In this document: piece after piece, positions 22,656-34,879 of the stretch | How the letters are laid out: each line of letters starts with the position of its first letter | How positions within the stretch are numbered: the stretch's first letter is position 1 | Assembly (NCBI GenBank): GCA_007570785.1 | Contig: ML661902.1 | Span: 1,995,503 to 2,059,502 of the forward strand | Direction of reading: 5' to 3' | DNA length: 64,000 nucleotides | DNA from: Antilocapra americana | Taxonomy: Eukaryota; Chordata; Mammalia; Artiodactyla; Antilocapridae | Translations under genes and position numbers: made by a program | The notes under the pieces: model-generated | What the model was told of the DNA's origin: nothing | The model's input: only the letters and a program-made list of their open reading frames with translations | The model's database searches: none

Positions 22656-22973
22656 CACCTCAATGGGTAAGTATAAATAGTTTTAGAAGATTTGCTTTAT
22701 TTTTGTGTAAAGCTTAACAAATATTATCAACCTAATCAGAGAAAAATTATAAACAGCTTAAATGTATTTATTACTTGTATTAGATGTGATAATAACTTAG
22801 CTCAAATCCAACTTATTGTTAGTTTAAGGGGAAAAAATGATTACACAAAATCTAGAGATATATCAAAGCTCCAAATAAGAAATGTTTTACTAAAAAAAGA
22901 GGCTCAAACAGTGTATTCTTCAAAAGTCAGTGTTGTAACATACAAAAGAAGGTTGTGGAAATGTCCATATAAA
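22656..22973. other. Unique stretch, no gene seen
   Basis: A 96-codon lysine/asparagine-rich frame at 22692-22982 has no motif and is unlikely to be coding. Confidence 0.5.
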
Positions 22974-22981
22974 AGGAGGTA

Positions 22982-23193
22982 AAGGGTTTCCCAAGTGACA
23001 CTAATGGTAAAAGAACTCGCCTGCAATTCAGAAGGCCTAAGAGACACAGGTTTTGATCCCTGGGTTGGGAAGATACCCTGGAGGAGAGCATGGCAACCAC
23101 TTGTTTTCTTGCCTAGAGAATTGCTTGGACAGAAGAGCCTGGCAGGCTACCATTCATAGGGTCACAAAGAGTCAGACACACCGAAGTGACTTG

Positions 23194-23241
<48 letters not shown>
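22982..23241 (+). mobile_element. Bov-tA SINE with long (CA)n tail, with TSD
   Basis: The copy runs from agggtttcccaagtgacact to gaagtgacttggca and continues straight into a (CA)n tract of about 46 bases. The exact 8-base TSD aggaggta (22974-22981 and 23242-23249) lies outside the CA tract, so the microsatellite grew from the SINE 3' tail. Confidence 0.92.
23195..23241. repeat. (CA)n microsatellite at SINE tail
   Basis: Pure CA dinucleotides directly after the Bov-tA end and before the right TSD copy. Likely polymorphic in length. Confidence 0.95.
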
Positions 23242-23244
<3 letters not shown>

Positions 23245-23249
23245 AGGTA

Positions 23250-24044
23250 GACATACCCACTAAACACAATCCCTGACCCCAGGCTGGATCATGTACAAGA
23301 GGGAAAAACGCTCTAAAGAAAAGTTACTGACTTGGTGGATAAAACTGCAATATGAAAGACAGAATATAGTTTTTCTTGGTAGTAAATTTATTGAAGTTGA
23401 TAATTATACTCTGATTGTATAAAAGAATACCCTATCTTTAGGAAATGCAACCTGCATAAACAGATGGAAAGACCCATCTCTTGAAGATGTCTGCAACATC
23501 CTCAGATAGTTCAGAGAGGAAAAAAAGTGTGAGACTGAAGAAGCAATATGAGATAAAATGTTTAGGTGAATCTGGGTAAAAGGTAGAGAAGTGTTCTTTG
23601 TATTATTTTTATCATTTGCAAATTTTATGAGGCTGAAATTATTTCCAAGTTAAAAAAAATATAGCAACAGTGAAAAACTATTGACCTGAACCAGAAGCAT
23701 GAATTAAATCCCACAGATTGAGCTCACTCTTTACAGGACACAGAAGCAGCGTCCTTAAAGCCTGCCCTCAAGCTATTGATTTTATGTCGTAGACTAACAT
23801 AGACGTTTGAGTCTCAGAAGACGATGGTCCATATGGAGTGCCAGTTATTTCTAACCATGAAGGTCTCTGCAAAAAGTTACTCCTGGATACATTCCAGTTC
23901 CTTGGCCACTGTAAGCTTACAGTCTCCATAATGAGAGGGTGAGCAACACAGTGGTTGCAGGATCACAAATCCACACCTTATCAGACCTGGAAATAAGGTT
24001 CACCCACACCTTACAGCAACAACTCCAGTGGTCTGACTGAGGGA
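23250..24044. other. Unique stretch, no gene seen
   Basis: No ORF or repeat that I can name. Confidence 0.5.
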
Positions 24045-24150
24045 ATGTTTACTTAATGCCTACCATGTGTAGGCACGGGGCTACACGCTAGGAACAGAAA
24101 GATGAATAAGCTTTGCTACTAATCTTAAGGAACTCATAACCTAAGGTGAA
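24045..24150 (-). mobile_element. L2-like fragment (ancient)
   Basis: The blocks taccatgtgtaggcacgggg, cagaaagatgaataagcttt and taaggaactcataacctaag resemble the antisense L2 3' end. The match is short, so a MIR-type origin cannot be excluded. Confidence 0.45.
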
Positions 24151-24733
24151 AAGGACCTAACTCTGTACTTTTAGTATAATATATGAACTACTCCTGCAAT
24201 ACGAGTGTCTATCAAGTGTTCTGAGAAGCACTCAGTGAACAGGCAGGACAGCTTCATTCAAACATTTACTTTGTGTCAGAGAAAGGACCCTTAAAGTTGG
24301 GATGACAACCTCCAGCTGACAGAAAAAAAGCGAGGAGGGAATTTCTGGCAGAAGCAACTAATAAAATGAGACAATGGCATAGAGGTGTGAAAATGTAAGC
24401 TCTTTCCAATGACTATAGGAAGGGAATCACCATGGCTGAGAAGATGCAATGTTCTTTCTTAAACTTCAAGAATTACTAACAGTGACTGAGTCTGAGATTT
24501 CAGTGTAGTAAGCTTCAAGATGTTCATTATAGAACACAGGATTCTGGGAAGTGCACTGAAATTCAGGAGAGAAGTTAGGGTAAATATAAAGATGCTGGAA
24601 TCACATTGACAATGATAGCTTTCTTGTATTCTTTAAGGAAGATTGTGCAGATCAAGAAGATAAAGATATATATTCATCCAAAGATGATCAGGAGAAAAAC
24701 AAGCCAAGAGAGGGAAAAGAAATGAGCAAATAG

Positions 24734-24830
24734 AACTGGTAATGGTAACTGGTATTACAGTAACTGGTAATGGTAAATGGTAATAGTAAATGGTAACTGG
24801 TAATGGTAAATATAACTTGTATTACATGGT
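24734..24830. repeat. Degenerate 13-mer minisatellite
   Basis: The 13-mer aactggtaatggt occurs exactly at 24734-24746, 24762-24774 and 24795-24807, with variant units between (aaatggtaatagt, aactggtattacagt). The array fades out in attacatggt near 24830. Confidence 0.9.
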
Positions 24831-24939
24831 AGAATCAGATGCTCAGTCAACAGAGTTTAGACAGCACTCAACACACAATCACTGAGGCCAATTAAGGCAC
24901 CAGATGCTTGCTACATCCTGATTATGAAAGTTGAAAAAA

Positions 24940-25240
24940 GTTGAAAGTAAAAGTCACTCAAGTTCTGTCTGACTCTTTGCAATGACACCATGGACTGTAG
25001 CCCCCCAGGCTCCGCTGTCCATGGGGATTCTCCAGCAAGAATACTAGAGTAGAATACTACTCTAATATTATCCCCTCCAGGGGATCTTCCCAACCCAGGG
25101 ATCAAACCCAGGTCTCCCGTATTGCCGGCAGATTCTTTACCATCTCAGCCATGAGGGAAGCCCAAAAATAATGGGGTGGGTAGCCTATCCCTTCTCCAGG
25201 GGATCTTTCTGACCCAGGACTCAAACCAGGGAAACCCACG
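24940..25240 (-). mobile_element. Bov-tA SINE with an extra partial unit
   Basis: The antisense Bov-tA spans 24940-25165 (aaagtcactcaagttctgtc to cagccatgagggaagcc). A second partial unit follows at 25174-25240 (ggggtgggtagcctatccct to actcaaaccaggg), the same kind of extra unit as at 62.3-62.5 kb. Inside the first unit a small hairpin, agagtag-aata-ctactct, interrupts the consensus at about 25048-25065. Confidence 0.85.
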
Positions 25241-26626
25241 TCCTGATTATTACACTATCTTAATTTCCTACTACATCAGAATAGGACAGTCACTTTCAAA
25301 TTCAGATACAGTTCAAGTGACATTCTCATACTATTCACTCTCTCCTTACACACTGAACTATAAAATTAAACAAAAGGCTTTATATTAAAAGGAACTATAA
25401 CCATGGACACACTAGGGCCTTTGTGGACGTTCAGGATTATAAAGATGAAAAAGCTCACAAACTTGTTCTTGAACACATTCACCCTTCTTTTAAAAATTAT
25501 TATATTTATGGAAAAAATATGATAAACCATGATTAAAATAATGTAAACTTCTGATTTCAACATAGCATCGTCAGGTGACTCTGGGCTAAACGACAAGCAT
25601 CCTCCACGGGGAATACTTGCAGATGTACATGTGAGAGTATACCTGTCCACACACCCACACACAACTCCTCATTCACACAGACTTCATAGTCAAAGTGACC
25701 TTTTAAGCACTCTGCCTTCGTCACCCACAGTGACCACCAGTCTGGTGGAATCACCTATCCTCTCCCAGAAACAGGGATATCTGTAATCAGTAACCCAGCA
25801 TAGCAACCAGGTTTTACAACCACTTCCCTGAGCCAATTTGGTTTCTGTATAGTTTTTTTCTTTCTAAATTTCATGACTCATGTACTGCCTGAATCTGCAA
25901 TGTTCTTAGCCTCCCAGGTCACTACCGAAAGCAATCTGTTTTTCTTATACAATCATTTGAATAAGTAATACCCAGTCATCTGACTATAAGTATTCATTAC
26001 ACATGAGCTATAGAAAATAATCAGTCATGGATCAAGTTTAGTAGCTTCAAAACAAATGACGTAGGTAACGATTTATACAGAAGCCTTCCAGGAGTTTCTT
26101 TTGCACAGAAACGATCTGAATTTTATCCTATGTGCATTACACAACCTTCTTTTGCATTTTGTGAATATTTCTCTTGGGTCAGTATTCACGTCATGCCTTT
26201 CTAACTCAGTAAATAAAGGCTCAGATTCAAAATGGCTTTGCTGTTGGTCTAGCATGTTAATAGAGCAATGATTATTTCAGTGCTTCAATACGGACAGTTA
26301 AAAAGACAACCTTATTATGAACCTCCTGTAAGACAAACACTATTGTTTATAAATAAAATCTCATGCTAACAGGTCCTTAGCTTCCAAAGGAAGAAAGCAA
26401 TCACTAGGTTTGCAGGCAGTTAATGTTCTGCCCTTTACTTTAAGTACATAATATCTGGATTTTCATCAACATTTTTCAAATGTTGCTCTAAGTACAGAAT
26501 CCTGGGTTTTGTTCATGCATATCTGGAAACTATTCTGTTCAGGGAATATCCCACGAGCAATGAGGATGCAAAACATTCTTTACCGTGTATTGCTACCAAG
26601 AAAATACTCCCACAGTTCTGGGTTCA
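25241..26626. other. Unique stretch, no gene seen
   Basis: ORFs up to 98 codons (25366-25662, minus) lack domains. No named repeat was recognised. Confidence 0.5.
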
Positions 26627-28192
26627 GTACTGCCACATTCTTTTTTTTTTTTTCTTTTTTTTTTTTTAATTGTTTTTGCCATACATTGTCATGATATCAC
26701 CATGGGTTTACATATGCTCCCCCTCCAGAACCCTCCCCCCTCCTCCCCCCCCCCCCCCCGGGAAATCTCGCTGCACCAGCCCCGAGCATCAATCCTGGGC
26801 TGACGATTGATTAGACATATGATAATTAACTTGTTTCAATGCCCTTCTCCCATATCATCCCACCCTTACCCTCATCCACAAAGTCCACGAGTCTATTCTA
26901 TACATCTGCGTTCCTTTTGTTGTCTCGCATGTTGGGTTCTCGTTACCGTCTTTCTAAATTCCATATATATGCGTTAATATACTGTATTGTTGTTTTTGCT
27001 TCTGGCTTACTTCACTCTGGATAATGGGCTCCAGTTTCGTCCATCTGAGTAGAATTGCTTCAAATGAATTTTTTTTTAATGCTGAGTAATATTCCATTGT
27101 GTATATATACCACAGCTTTCTTATCCATTCGTCAGTTGATGGGCATCTAGGTTGCTTCCATGTCCTGGCTATTGTAAACAATGCAGCGATGAACATTGGG
27201 GTACACGTGGCTCTTTCAATTCTGGTTTCCTCGGTGTATATGCCCAGCAGTGGGATTGCCGGGTCATATGGCAGGTCTATTTGCAGCTTTTTAAGGAACC
27301 TCCACACTGTTTTCCATAGTGGCTGTACTAGTTTGCATTCCCACCAACAGTGTAAGAGGGTTCCCTTTTCTCCACATCCTCTCCAGCATTTATTGCTTGT
27401 AGACTTTTGGATGGCAGCCATTCTGACTGGTGTAAAGTGGTACCTCATTGTAGTTTTGATTTGCATTTCTCTGATAATGAGTGATGTTGAGCATCTTTTC
27501 ATGTGTTTGTTAGCCATTTTTATGTCTTCTTTGGAGAAATGTCTGTTAAGTTCTTTGGCCCACTTTTTAATTGGGTCGTTTATTTTTCTAGAATGGAGCT
27601 GCAGGAGTTGTTTGTATATTTTTGAGATTAATTGTTTGTCTGTTGTTTCATTGGCTACTATTTTCTCCCATTCTGAAGGCTGTCTTTTCACCTTGCTTAT
27701 AGTTTCCTTTGTTGTGCAAAAGCTTTTAATTTTAATTAGGTCCCATTTGTTTATTCGTGTTTTTATTTCCAATATTCTGGGAGGTGGGTCATGGAGTATC
27801 CCACTTTGGATTATAGCAGAGAGTGTTTTGCCTATGTTATCCTCTAGGAGTTTTATAGTTTCTGGTCTTATGCTTAGATCTTTGATCCATTTTGAGTTTA
27901 TCTTTGTGTATGGTGTTAGAAAGTGATCTAGTTTCATTCTTTTACAAGTGGCTGTCCAGTTTTCCCAGCACCACTTGTTAAAGAGGTTGTCTTTTCTCCA
28001 TTGTATATTCTTGCCTCCTTTGTCAAAGATAAGGTGTCCATAGATGCGTGGATTTATCTCTGGGCTTTCTATTCTGTTCCACTGATCTATGTTTCTGTCT
28101 TTGTGCCAGTACCATACTGTCTTAATGACTGTGGGGAATCAACCTACCGGACTTTAGGCTATACTACAAATCCACCGTACTGCCACATTCTT
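26627..28192 (-). mobile_element. L1 LINE, 5'-truncated and 5'-inverted, with TSD
   Basis: An antisense L1 of about 1.5 kb lies between exact 16-base TSDs (gtactgccacattctt) at 26627-26642 and 28177-28192. The right copy is followed by AAAG, fitting an L1 cleavage site TTCTT/AAAG. The left side is the poly(A) as poly-T, then a C-rich 3' UTR tract (C15 at 26745-26759). At about 28133 the orientation flips: the last ~44 bases (gggaatcaacctaccgg to actacaaat) are L1 sense, and they are the piece that normally lies just upstream. This is the signature of twin priming. Confidence 0.95.
26954..27937 (-). pseudogene. L1 ORF2 C-terminal segment, 327 residues open
   Basis: This frame encodes the last third of L1 ORF2p, downstream of the reverse transcriptase. 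It shows [20 protein letters not shown], then [39 protein letters not shown] and [17 protein letters not shown]. The cysteine-rich knuckle C-X3-C-X7-H-X4-C ([18 protein letters not shown]) and [19 protein letters not shown] follow, and it ends in [10 protein letters not shown]...THIYGI. The family protein is about four times longer. The endonuclease and reverse-transcriptase domains are missing because the insertion is 5'-truncated, so it cannot move by itself. The uninterrupted frame suggests a fairly recent insertion. The overlapping 275-codon plus-strand ORF is its antisense shadow. Confidence 0.93.
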
Positions 28193-28329
28193 AAAGGCTA
28201 TTCTGACTAAAGAAGAGCTGGGCATTTCTGTGAAGAATCAGGATACCAAAAAAATTTTTTTCCATAGAAATTTTAAAGTTTTATGCCAATAATAAATTAT
28301 ACCAAAGACTAATTCAAGATAGGAAACAG

Positions 28330-28505
28330 TGCAGTCAGGTTTGAAAGTCACATTTGAATTCAAACTGACCTGAATTCCCAGGTTTACAGGCTGCATGGCC
28401 TTAGACAAGTTATTTGAGTATGCCGAGGATCCAGATGGAAATAACTGAATATAACATGTGAATAAACTAAATCTAGCATAGGTTCTCAATAAATATTACC
28501 TTCCA
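28330..28505 (+). mobile_element. MIR SINE (ancient)
   Basis: Sense MIR core: attcaaactgacctgaattc, then ctgcatggccttagacaagt, tatttgagtatgcc, and the end aggttctcaataaatatta. Confidence 0.8.
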
Positions 28506-31066
28506 TCTTGACTCTCCATTTTGATACTGTAAATAACATTATTAGGGAATTCTATAATTTTTCATTATACATGTGTGTGGCTTATGTTTCAATGATTACT
28601 TGCCATTCTGTAGAAAGAGAACATCACAAATATTCCATTGTAATACATGGTAAATAACTATCACAAGTGGATTCATAAGTTATGTTTAATGTTAGTTACT
28701 TCCATAGCCTATGTATTCACAAAATAATAACTAAGGAAAAGTATTCAAATATATACATATTAAAGTATGTATGTGATTAATAAGTGAAAAAAGGCTGATA
28801 ATTTTAAAAATATCTGGGCTCCCAGAGCCATCAGATCAATTGACATAAATGACAAAAATTATTAAGTGAAAACCACATTATCACCTCCTTTCTACTATCT
28901 GGTAAACTGGATCAAATATAAAACACTATTTAATGGGACACAGTCTCCATTACACAACCCAAGAGCTGACATGAAAAGGAAGAAGGTCAAGTCCACTTCT
29001 GTAAAACTCTTAAGTAATCAGAGGACAGAAACATCAGGATGAGACCTTTATAAGCTGTTGATGGAAGAGGGGAAAAAAAAGTTTTGAGTCTGATTCTCAA
29101 TTGTAACCATTTCAAAATATATCATATTAATAAACATTTTTTCATCTTAATGATGAATAGCCACCTGCTGAAGTCAAAGAAACAGAAGCCCACTCTTAAT
29201 TGGAAACAGCAAGATTGTGTGTATTTTCCATTGTGTACTTTGGCTTTCCAAATGTTCCATTTGAGAACTCTGAGGGTGAGCCTTAGGAGCCCCCCCACCC
29301 AGTTTTCCATAAGCCAGCACATTCTCGGACACACTGCACGCGTTCAGTTTAATTGGAAGACACACAGTTGGAAAATGCTGCTGGAGGTTCATGCATTTTT
29401 TAATCAGTCTGTGTAAATTTTAAATGAGTTATCAGTTATGGTCAGGGCACGCAATTCTGTATTTGGAAAGTTCTTAAATGGAAGGAATGGGATCCGAATG
29501 TCCTAATGCTCCTTTATTCATTTTAGAGAAACAGCCTCTGTCACACTTGCTACCTTCTGCCAAAGGCTACAAAGATCAAACTTAGTGGTAGCAGACTAAG
29601 CTAAATAATGTTTTGTCCAAGTTTCCAAAACAAGCGTTCACAATTTCCACTCAGAAGAAATAAAGGTGGGAACTACATCTTAGCATTCTGAACAACCAAG
29701 ATGATGTCATAAGTAAGCTTGATTCTCCCACCCCCACTTCAAAAACTACAATTTTTTTAAGTGGCAGCAATACTTTGCGGCAGCTTCTTTTCCCCGCTAA
29801 ATGAGATCTATCCATAGGAACTCAATTGAGAGTCAGTCTCATTTTCTGTTTAGGGCCATATACCAATAATTGGGCACAACGATAAGTCTCTCTGATTGTA
29901 ACTGATGTCTCAAATGACCTGTCAAAGTGGTACTTGAAAAACAAACAACTTGACTGACATCAATGGAGTATATTCATGTGCCAGAAATAAATTCATCATA
30001 CAAATGAAATTCTACCAGGTACTCTGTTAAGTATATTCTTTAACTGGTTGTCATTCTAAATGACTTGGAGATAGTTTATATAATTGGCCATAAGAAATCC
30101 CTGTGTCGATAACTGAGGATGTATCTGGTTCAGGTTTGTTTTTAAGTAAGAGAAACTTGTGGTTACAAATAGCCCAGTATTTGTCAGTAATGATGACAAC
30201 GTATTTTTTACTTCAACTGGACATAAACTCAGTAGTCATCCACTTGTCAGAACATACTGAAAAAGCCAAAGAATTAATCACTTCAACAGGGGATCCTATG
30301 GGAGAATCAGAACATCCATATTTTAAAATTTCACTGTATTTAATTAAGACTTTTCCAAATAAAGACAATATTTTTGGTTCCAAAATCTAGTGGGTCTCCA
30401 GTTTGCCTCAGTGAGGAATCCAAAGGTAAAGTGACTTTTTCTGAGTTTCAGAAGAGAGATTTTCTCAGATGTGTCAGGAAATGTAATGGATGCTTCCTGA
30501 TGAAATAAGAATAAAGACTTATTTAGAAAAATATGCAAAAATAGTGCATAAAAACACTGTTTCTTTGTAATGCCATGATTTCTACAACAAAGAAAGCAGG
30601 ATGTGTGGCAGGTATAAGGTCTGAAAAAGTGATACTGTAACTGATACTTGACAGACTGTATCATAAGGAGCAACTGGTTAGGCTAAGAGCCCTATTTTTG
30701 ACTGTGTGCGTGTGTGAGTGTGCAAGTATGATTTGTATGAATGTATGTGTGCGAAAGAAAAGGTACTGCCATGAGGCAGGGAAAATACCCTCTAGTAAAA
30801 GTAGCAATTTTTTATTTTTATTATAAATTTTATCAATTTCAATGGGATAAAGAATGAGAAAAACATATTTTCCAGATCATAAAGACTTTTAAAGCAACTT
30901 TATACAAAGGTATGGACCTACTTTCTAAAGGGGGCATTATATAAAGATTATAAAAGGAATTACAACATGGCTTGCTTTATACTTCAGTTGCATTGTATCA
31001 AGTGGGCTTTTAAAGACTGGACTGTGGATCAACAGTAACTTTCTGAAAAGGACCACCACCCCCATC
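28506..31066. other. 2.5 kb of unique DNA, no gene seen
   Basis: No repeat I can name apart from a degenerate TG tract at about 30705-30760. A frame of 110 codons at 29084-29416 (+) and two antisense frames overlap each other around a tract with C7 near 29291. None shows a domain. It could hold conserved non-coding sequence, but I cannot judge this without alignment. Confidence 0.45.
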
Positions 31067-31654
31067 AAGAAGTGGAGTCTCCTAGATGTCCACTGGGAGA
31101 CAAAAGGATAAGGAAGTTTTGGTACATATATACAATGGAATATTACTCAGCTATAAAAAAGAACACATTTGAATCAGTTCTAATGAAGTGGATGAAACTG
31201 GATCCTATTATATAGCGTGAAGTAACTCAGAAGGAAAAACACCAATACAATATATTAATGCATATATATGGAATTTAGAAAGATGATAATGATGATCCTA
31301 TATGCAAGGCAGCAAAAGAGACACAGATGTAAAGAACAGACTTTTGGACTATGTCGGAGAAGGCAAGGGTGGGATGATTTGCGAGAACAGCATTGAAACA
31401 TGTATATTACCACATGTAAAACAGATGACCACTCCAAGTTTGGTGGATGAAGCAAGGCACCCAACGCTGGTGCTCTGGGACAACTCAGAGGGATGGGGTG
31501 GGGAGGGAGATGGGAGGGGCTCAGGATGCAGAGACACATGTACACACATGGGTGATTCATGTCAATGTATGGCAAAAACCACAACATTGTAAAGAAATTA
31601 TCTTCTGATTAAAACATATTAATTAAAAAAAAAATAGAAAAAGAAGAGGAGTCT
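31067..31654 (+). mobile_element. L1 LINE 3' end with TSD
   Basis: About 560 bases of sense L1 cover the extreme ORF2 end and 3' UTR. Blocks are acaatggaatattactcagc, aaacaccaatacaatatatt, gagacacagatgtaaagaac and caatgtatggcaaaaaccac, then an A-rich tail. Flanking 14-mers at 31067-31080 and 31641-31654 (aagaagtggagtct and aagaagaggagtct) differ at one base. The ORF2 part is too short and changed to be coding. Confidence 0.93.
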
Positions 31655-34196
31655 GCAACTCTTTCCCTGAAACCAAGACAGGCCTGTTATTGCTTCAATC
31701 ACCAGAGTGCAGTGCAAGTAATGATACGTAATTTGCTATGCTTCTCCTTAAGAGACAAAGGACCTCCCTTTCGTTTGGGCATCACAGTGCTTAGGAGACC
31801 TCTCTTGGAAGCCAGCTGCCATGTTGTGAGAAGCCTAAACCACATGGCATGGACACAAAGAGTCTTCAGTCATCTTGCCAGGGAGCCAGACATAACACTA
31901 AAAAAACCTCCAAAGGCCTCTAGACCCCAGCCACTTGATTTTTTCTAGCTGAGACCACAAACATCATGGAACAGAGACCAAAAAAAACTCTCCCTGTGCC
32001 CTTTCTTAATCCTGAGCTATAGAATTTCTTAACATAATTTTTTAAAACCTGTTTAATGTCATTAAATTTGGGAATGATTCTTACATGGAAATAGATAAGT
32101 GAAATAAAGTCCACATTTAAAACAAGACCCATTATATTATTTTTCAGGTAGTTCACTATCAGATCTTTCTTAAGGAGAATCCAAAATACACTGCCTTATA
32201 GAAATGTAATAGGGAAGAGTGTCATGTATGTTTTTAGATTTCACTTTTTTTTTTAATTTCAAAGTTTTTATTCATTCTTTTAAATTGACTTAATGATTCA
32301 TTCTTCCTAATTAACAGATATTGGAAAATAAAATAAACAGTATGGTTAGAACTAGAGTTCTCCCATTCCAGGCCCCTCCCTGGAGGGGATCAGTCTTTTT
32401 CAATGCATTTTCATTTATATGTATATAAATACACAGACAGATAATTTTGTTTGGTGTATGTAGATTTCACTTTTGTTAAAGATAAAGACTTTACTTTTTT
32501 TAGATCACTTCCTCAGCAGAAGTGAGGAAGGTACAGTGAGATTTACACAAACTTCCTACCCCTTAGGTGCACAATCTCCTCTATTAGCAACATCCCCCAC
32601 CAAAGTGTACACTGATTGCAACTGATGAACCTACACTGACAAATCATTATCACCTAAGTCCATAGTTTACCTTAGGATACATTCTTGGTGTTACATTCTA
32701 TGGGTTAAATTCATGGGCAATGACAGGTATCAATCATTTCAGTATCATTCAGAGTATCTTTTACTCCCTTCTTTAAAAAAAAAAAAGCCTTTCTATTATA
32801 TAGTTTTTAAACTTAAGTATTTTAAAATTTCTAACTTGGAGAGAGAGGGAAGATGATTTGTTTGTTGTATGTTTGTTTGTTTCCATCTATTCTTGATATA
32901 ACAGGAAATCTTCTTTTACAGAATTACCCTTAGGCATGAAGCCCATCACAGTATAATATTTCTCCACTAACACAGAACCCTCACATTTAAGAAAAACAGA
33001 ACCTCGTTTAAGTTCAGACAACTTCCCTACTTGAATTCAAGCATTATGCATACTTTGAAACAGATGTTGTTCTAGTCACGTGTACTCTTTCTTTATTTTA
33101 CTAAGTTCATATTTACTGCTAAAATGTTTCTTTTAAACTTGCATTTTGTGTATCAGGGAAAATAAACAAAACACAAAACTGAAAGACAACTGATTCACTT
33201 ATTTCCTTTAGGCTGACAGATTTCATAGAAAGTGCTTTTGTAAAAAAAAAATATTAATGAAGTAGCAATGTTTTGTGCAGACATTTGCTCCTCTGTCTAC
33301 TTCATTTATAAATACATTTTAATGAGGTAATAGAGACTACACAGCTCTGCAAGTGTTCCTTTTTCTAACATTTGTTCTGAATTCAAAGATTAGAAACAGC
33401 TAATCTGCTGCATTTTGGGGGCTGGTTTATGAATACAGCATTTAAAGCACATTGTTCGAGCATCTGGAAAGCTAACATCTCATAAATAGCCCATCCTCCC
33501 AAACATATGATTAGACAATAAGGGTAATCTGAAATTTGTTTAAAATCAGTAGCCATAAAGTAGATACAGTGTACTACAAATTGTCCCTCCCCGCTCCCCA
33601 CCCACCACCCCAGTGTGTGTATTGAAACATGCCTTAATGGGCCTTCATTTCTGAGAAGACACTCAGAGTGGAGTTTGTCTTTGTACAATTAAATTATGCA
33701 CATTGTCAAATCTTCTCATTTAAGAAATCTATATTTTACTGAATCATATCTAAGAATTAAGTCAGGTCTGCCCTGGAGGTGCTCCATTTGTCTCCATTCT
33801 CCTGTAAAGAGGATTAAAGGCCAACTCTCAATTTTTTTTCTCAATAGATTTCTTTTTCATTATTACTCAAGCCTGTGAATATTTAACCATAACAATCGGC
33901 AGACTTTAATAAAGGACATTGTTCAAGTGGACAGTCAACCTTCTAATCAACACACAGAAAAAAAAAATCACATGTAACACAATGTTCAAATTTTTCCCTT
34001 ATTTCAAATATATATATTATATATATATATATATATTCCTTTCTAAATTAAAAACTACAATGTAATCAAAATTTAGACAAAAATATGATCAGCTTACATG
34101 ATGTAAGATGCAAGTCCCTAGGGGTCACATATATCAAGCTTATTGTAATATCCTAGGAAAATTTGTTACCTAAAAGAAGTCTCTAAAGAGGAAAAT
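31655..34196. other. 2.5 kb of unique AT-rich DNA, no gene seen
   Basis: T and A runs (32246-32257, 32774-32786) and TTTG repeats near 32868-32884. The (TA)n at 34003-34036 is listed separately. The part at 33380-33690 has a 101-codon minus frame without domains. Confidence 0.45.
34003..34036. repeat. (TA)n simple repeat
   Basis: Alternating AT dinucleotides with a single phase shift. Confidence 0.9.
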
Positions 34197-34435
34197 ATTT
34201 ATGACTGAAGTAGCTAACATTTATAGAGTTTAGTCTTACCCAAGTATGTATATACTTAAGCACACATGCTAGGCATAGAGAGAAGTACTCCACATGGAAT
34301 ATTTCATATACTCTTCAGAACAATCCTGTTAAGGAGGTACTACTAAACAGTTTCCATTTTACAGATGAGGAAACTGAGACAAAGTTTACAAAACAGACCT
34401 AGAGTCATACAATGACAAAGCTCATAAAATTTTCA
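34197..34435 (-). mobile_element. MIR SINE (ancient)
   Basis: Antisense MIR: gtagctaacatttatagag, agaacaatcctgttaaggag, ccattttacagatgaggaaa and ctgagacaaagtttac. Confidence 0.85.
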
Positions 34436-34439
34436 AGTT

Positions 34440-34555
34440 TATAAAAAGTATTTATCATTGTCTTGCTTTGTAGGCAAGGAAACTGAGGCCAGACAGTTAA
34501 AGGTCACAAATTACCTTAGCAGCAGAACATGATCCAACCATGCACTTCTCAATCA
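34440..34555 (-). mobile_element. Second partial MIR
   Basis: A second antisense MIR core lies directly after the first: taggcaaggaaactgaggcc, cagttaaaggtcacaaatta, ccttagcagcagaacatgat. The two copies are tandem, either separate insertions or a local duplication. Confidence 0.7.
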
Positions 34556-34879
34556 CAGTCAATAAAATGCTTTTCATTTCACATTCTGTGTAGGGGTCTT
34601 TAATTTTTAGTTCTCGTTTGTTCTCATTTGTAGCCATCTCTTCCTATATATGCTGTGTTCTTCCAGCCAATGTATTAATCATCCAATGATTAATCAATAA
34701 TCACTTGTTATAGGTGTCCACAACTGACATTCATAGAATTACCTTTTATTTATGTACCTGTTATGCTCTGTAAGTATGTTGCTTTGCCACTCAAAATTAT
34801 GCTTAGAGGATTTGTGCATGCAATATATGTATGTATATGGGCCGTTACTTTCAATTTCTAGTTATATCTATCCTGTAAA

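Noticed and set aside
22316..22670. Overlapping ORFs of 106-115 codons on both strands
   Set aside because: Both are the typical readable frames of Bov-tA SINEs and recur at each copy.
25048..25065. Small hairpin agagtag-aata-ctactct as a regulatory site
   Set aside because: Arms of only seven bases inside a SINE, most simply a small template slip.
27099..27926. 275-codon plus-strand ORF resembling a membrane protein
   Set aside because: It is the exact antisense of the L1 ORF2 tail. The same hydrophobic antisense frame occurs opposite the other L1 copy (59192-59887).
33383..33688. 101-codon minus ORF as a conserved small protein
   Set aside because: No motif and no supporting signals. Its length is compatible with chance in this amount of six-frame sequence.
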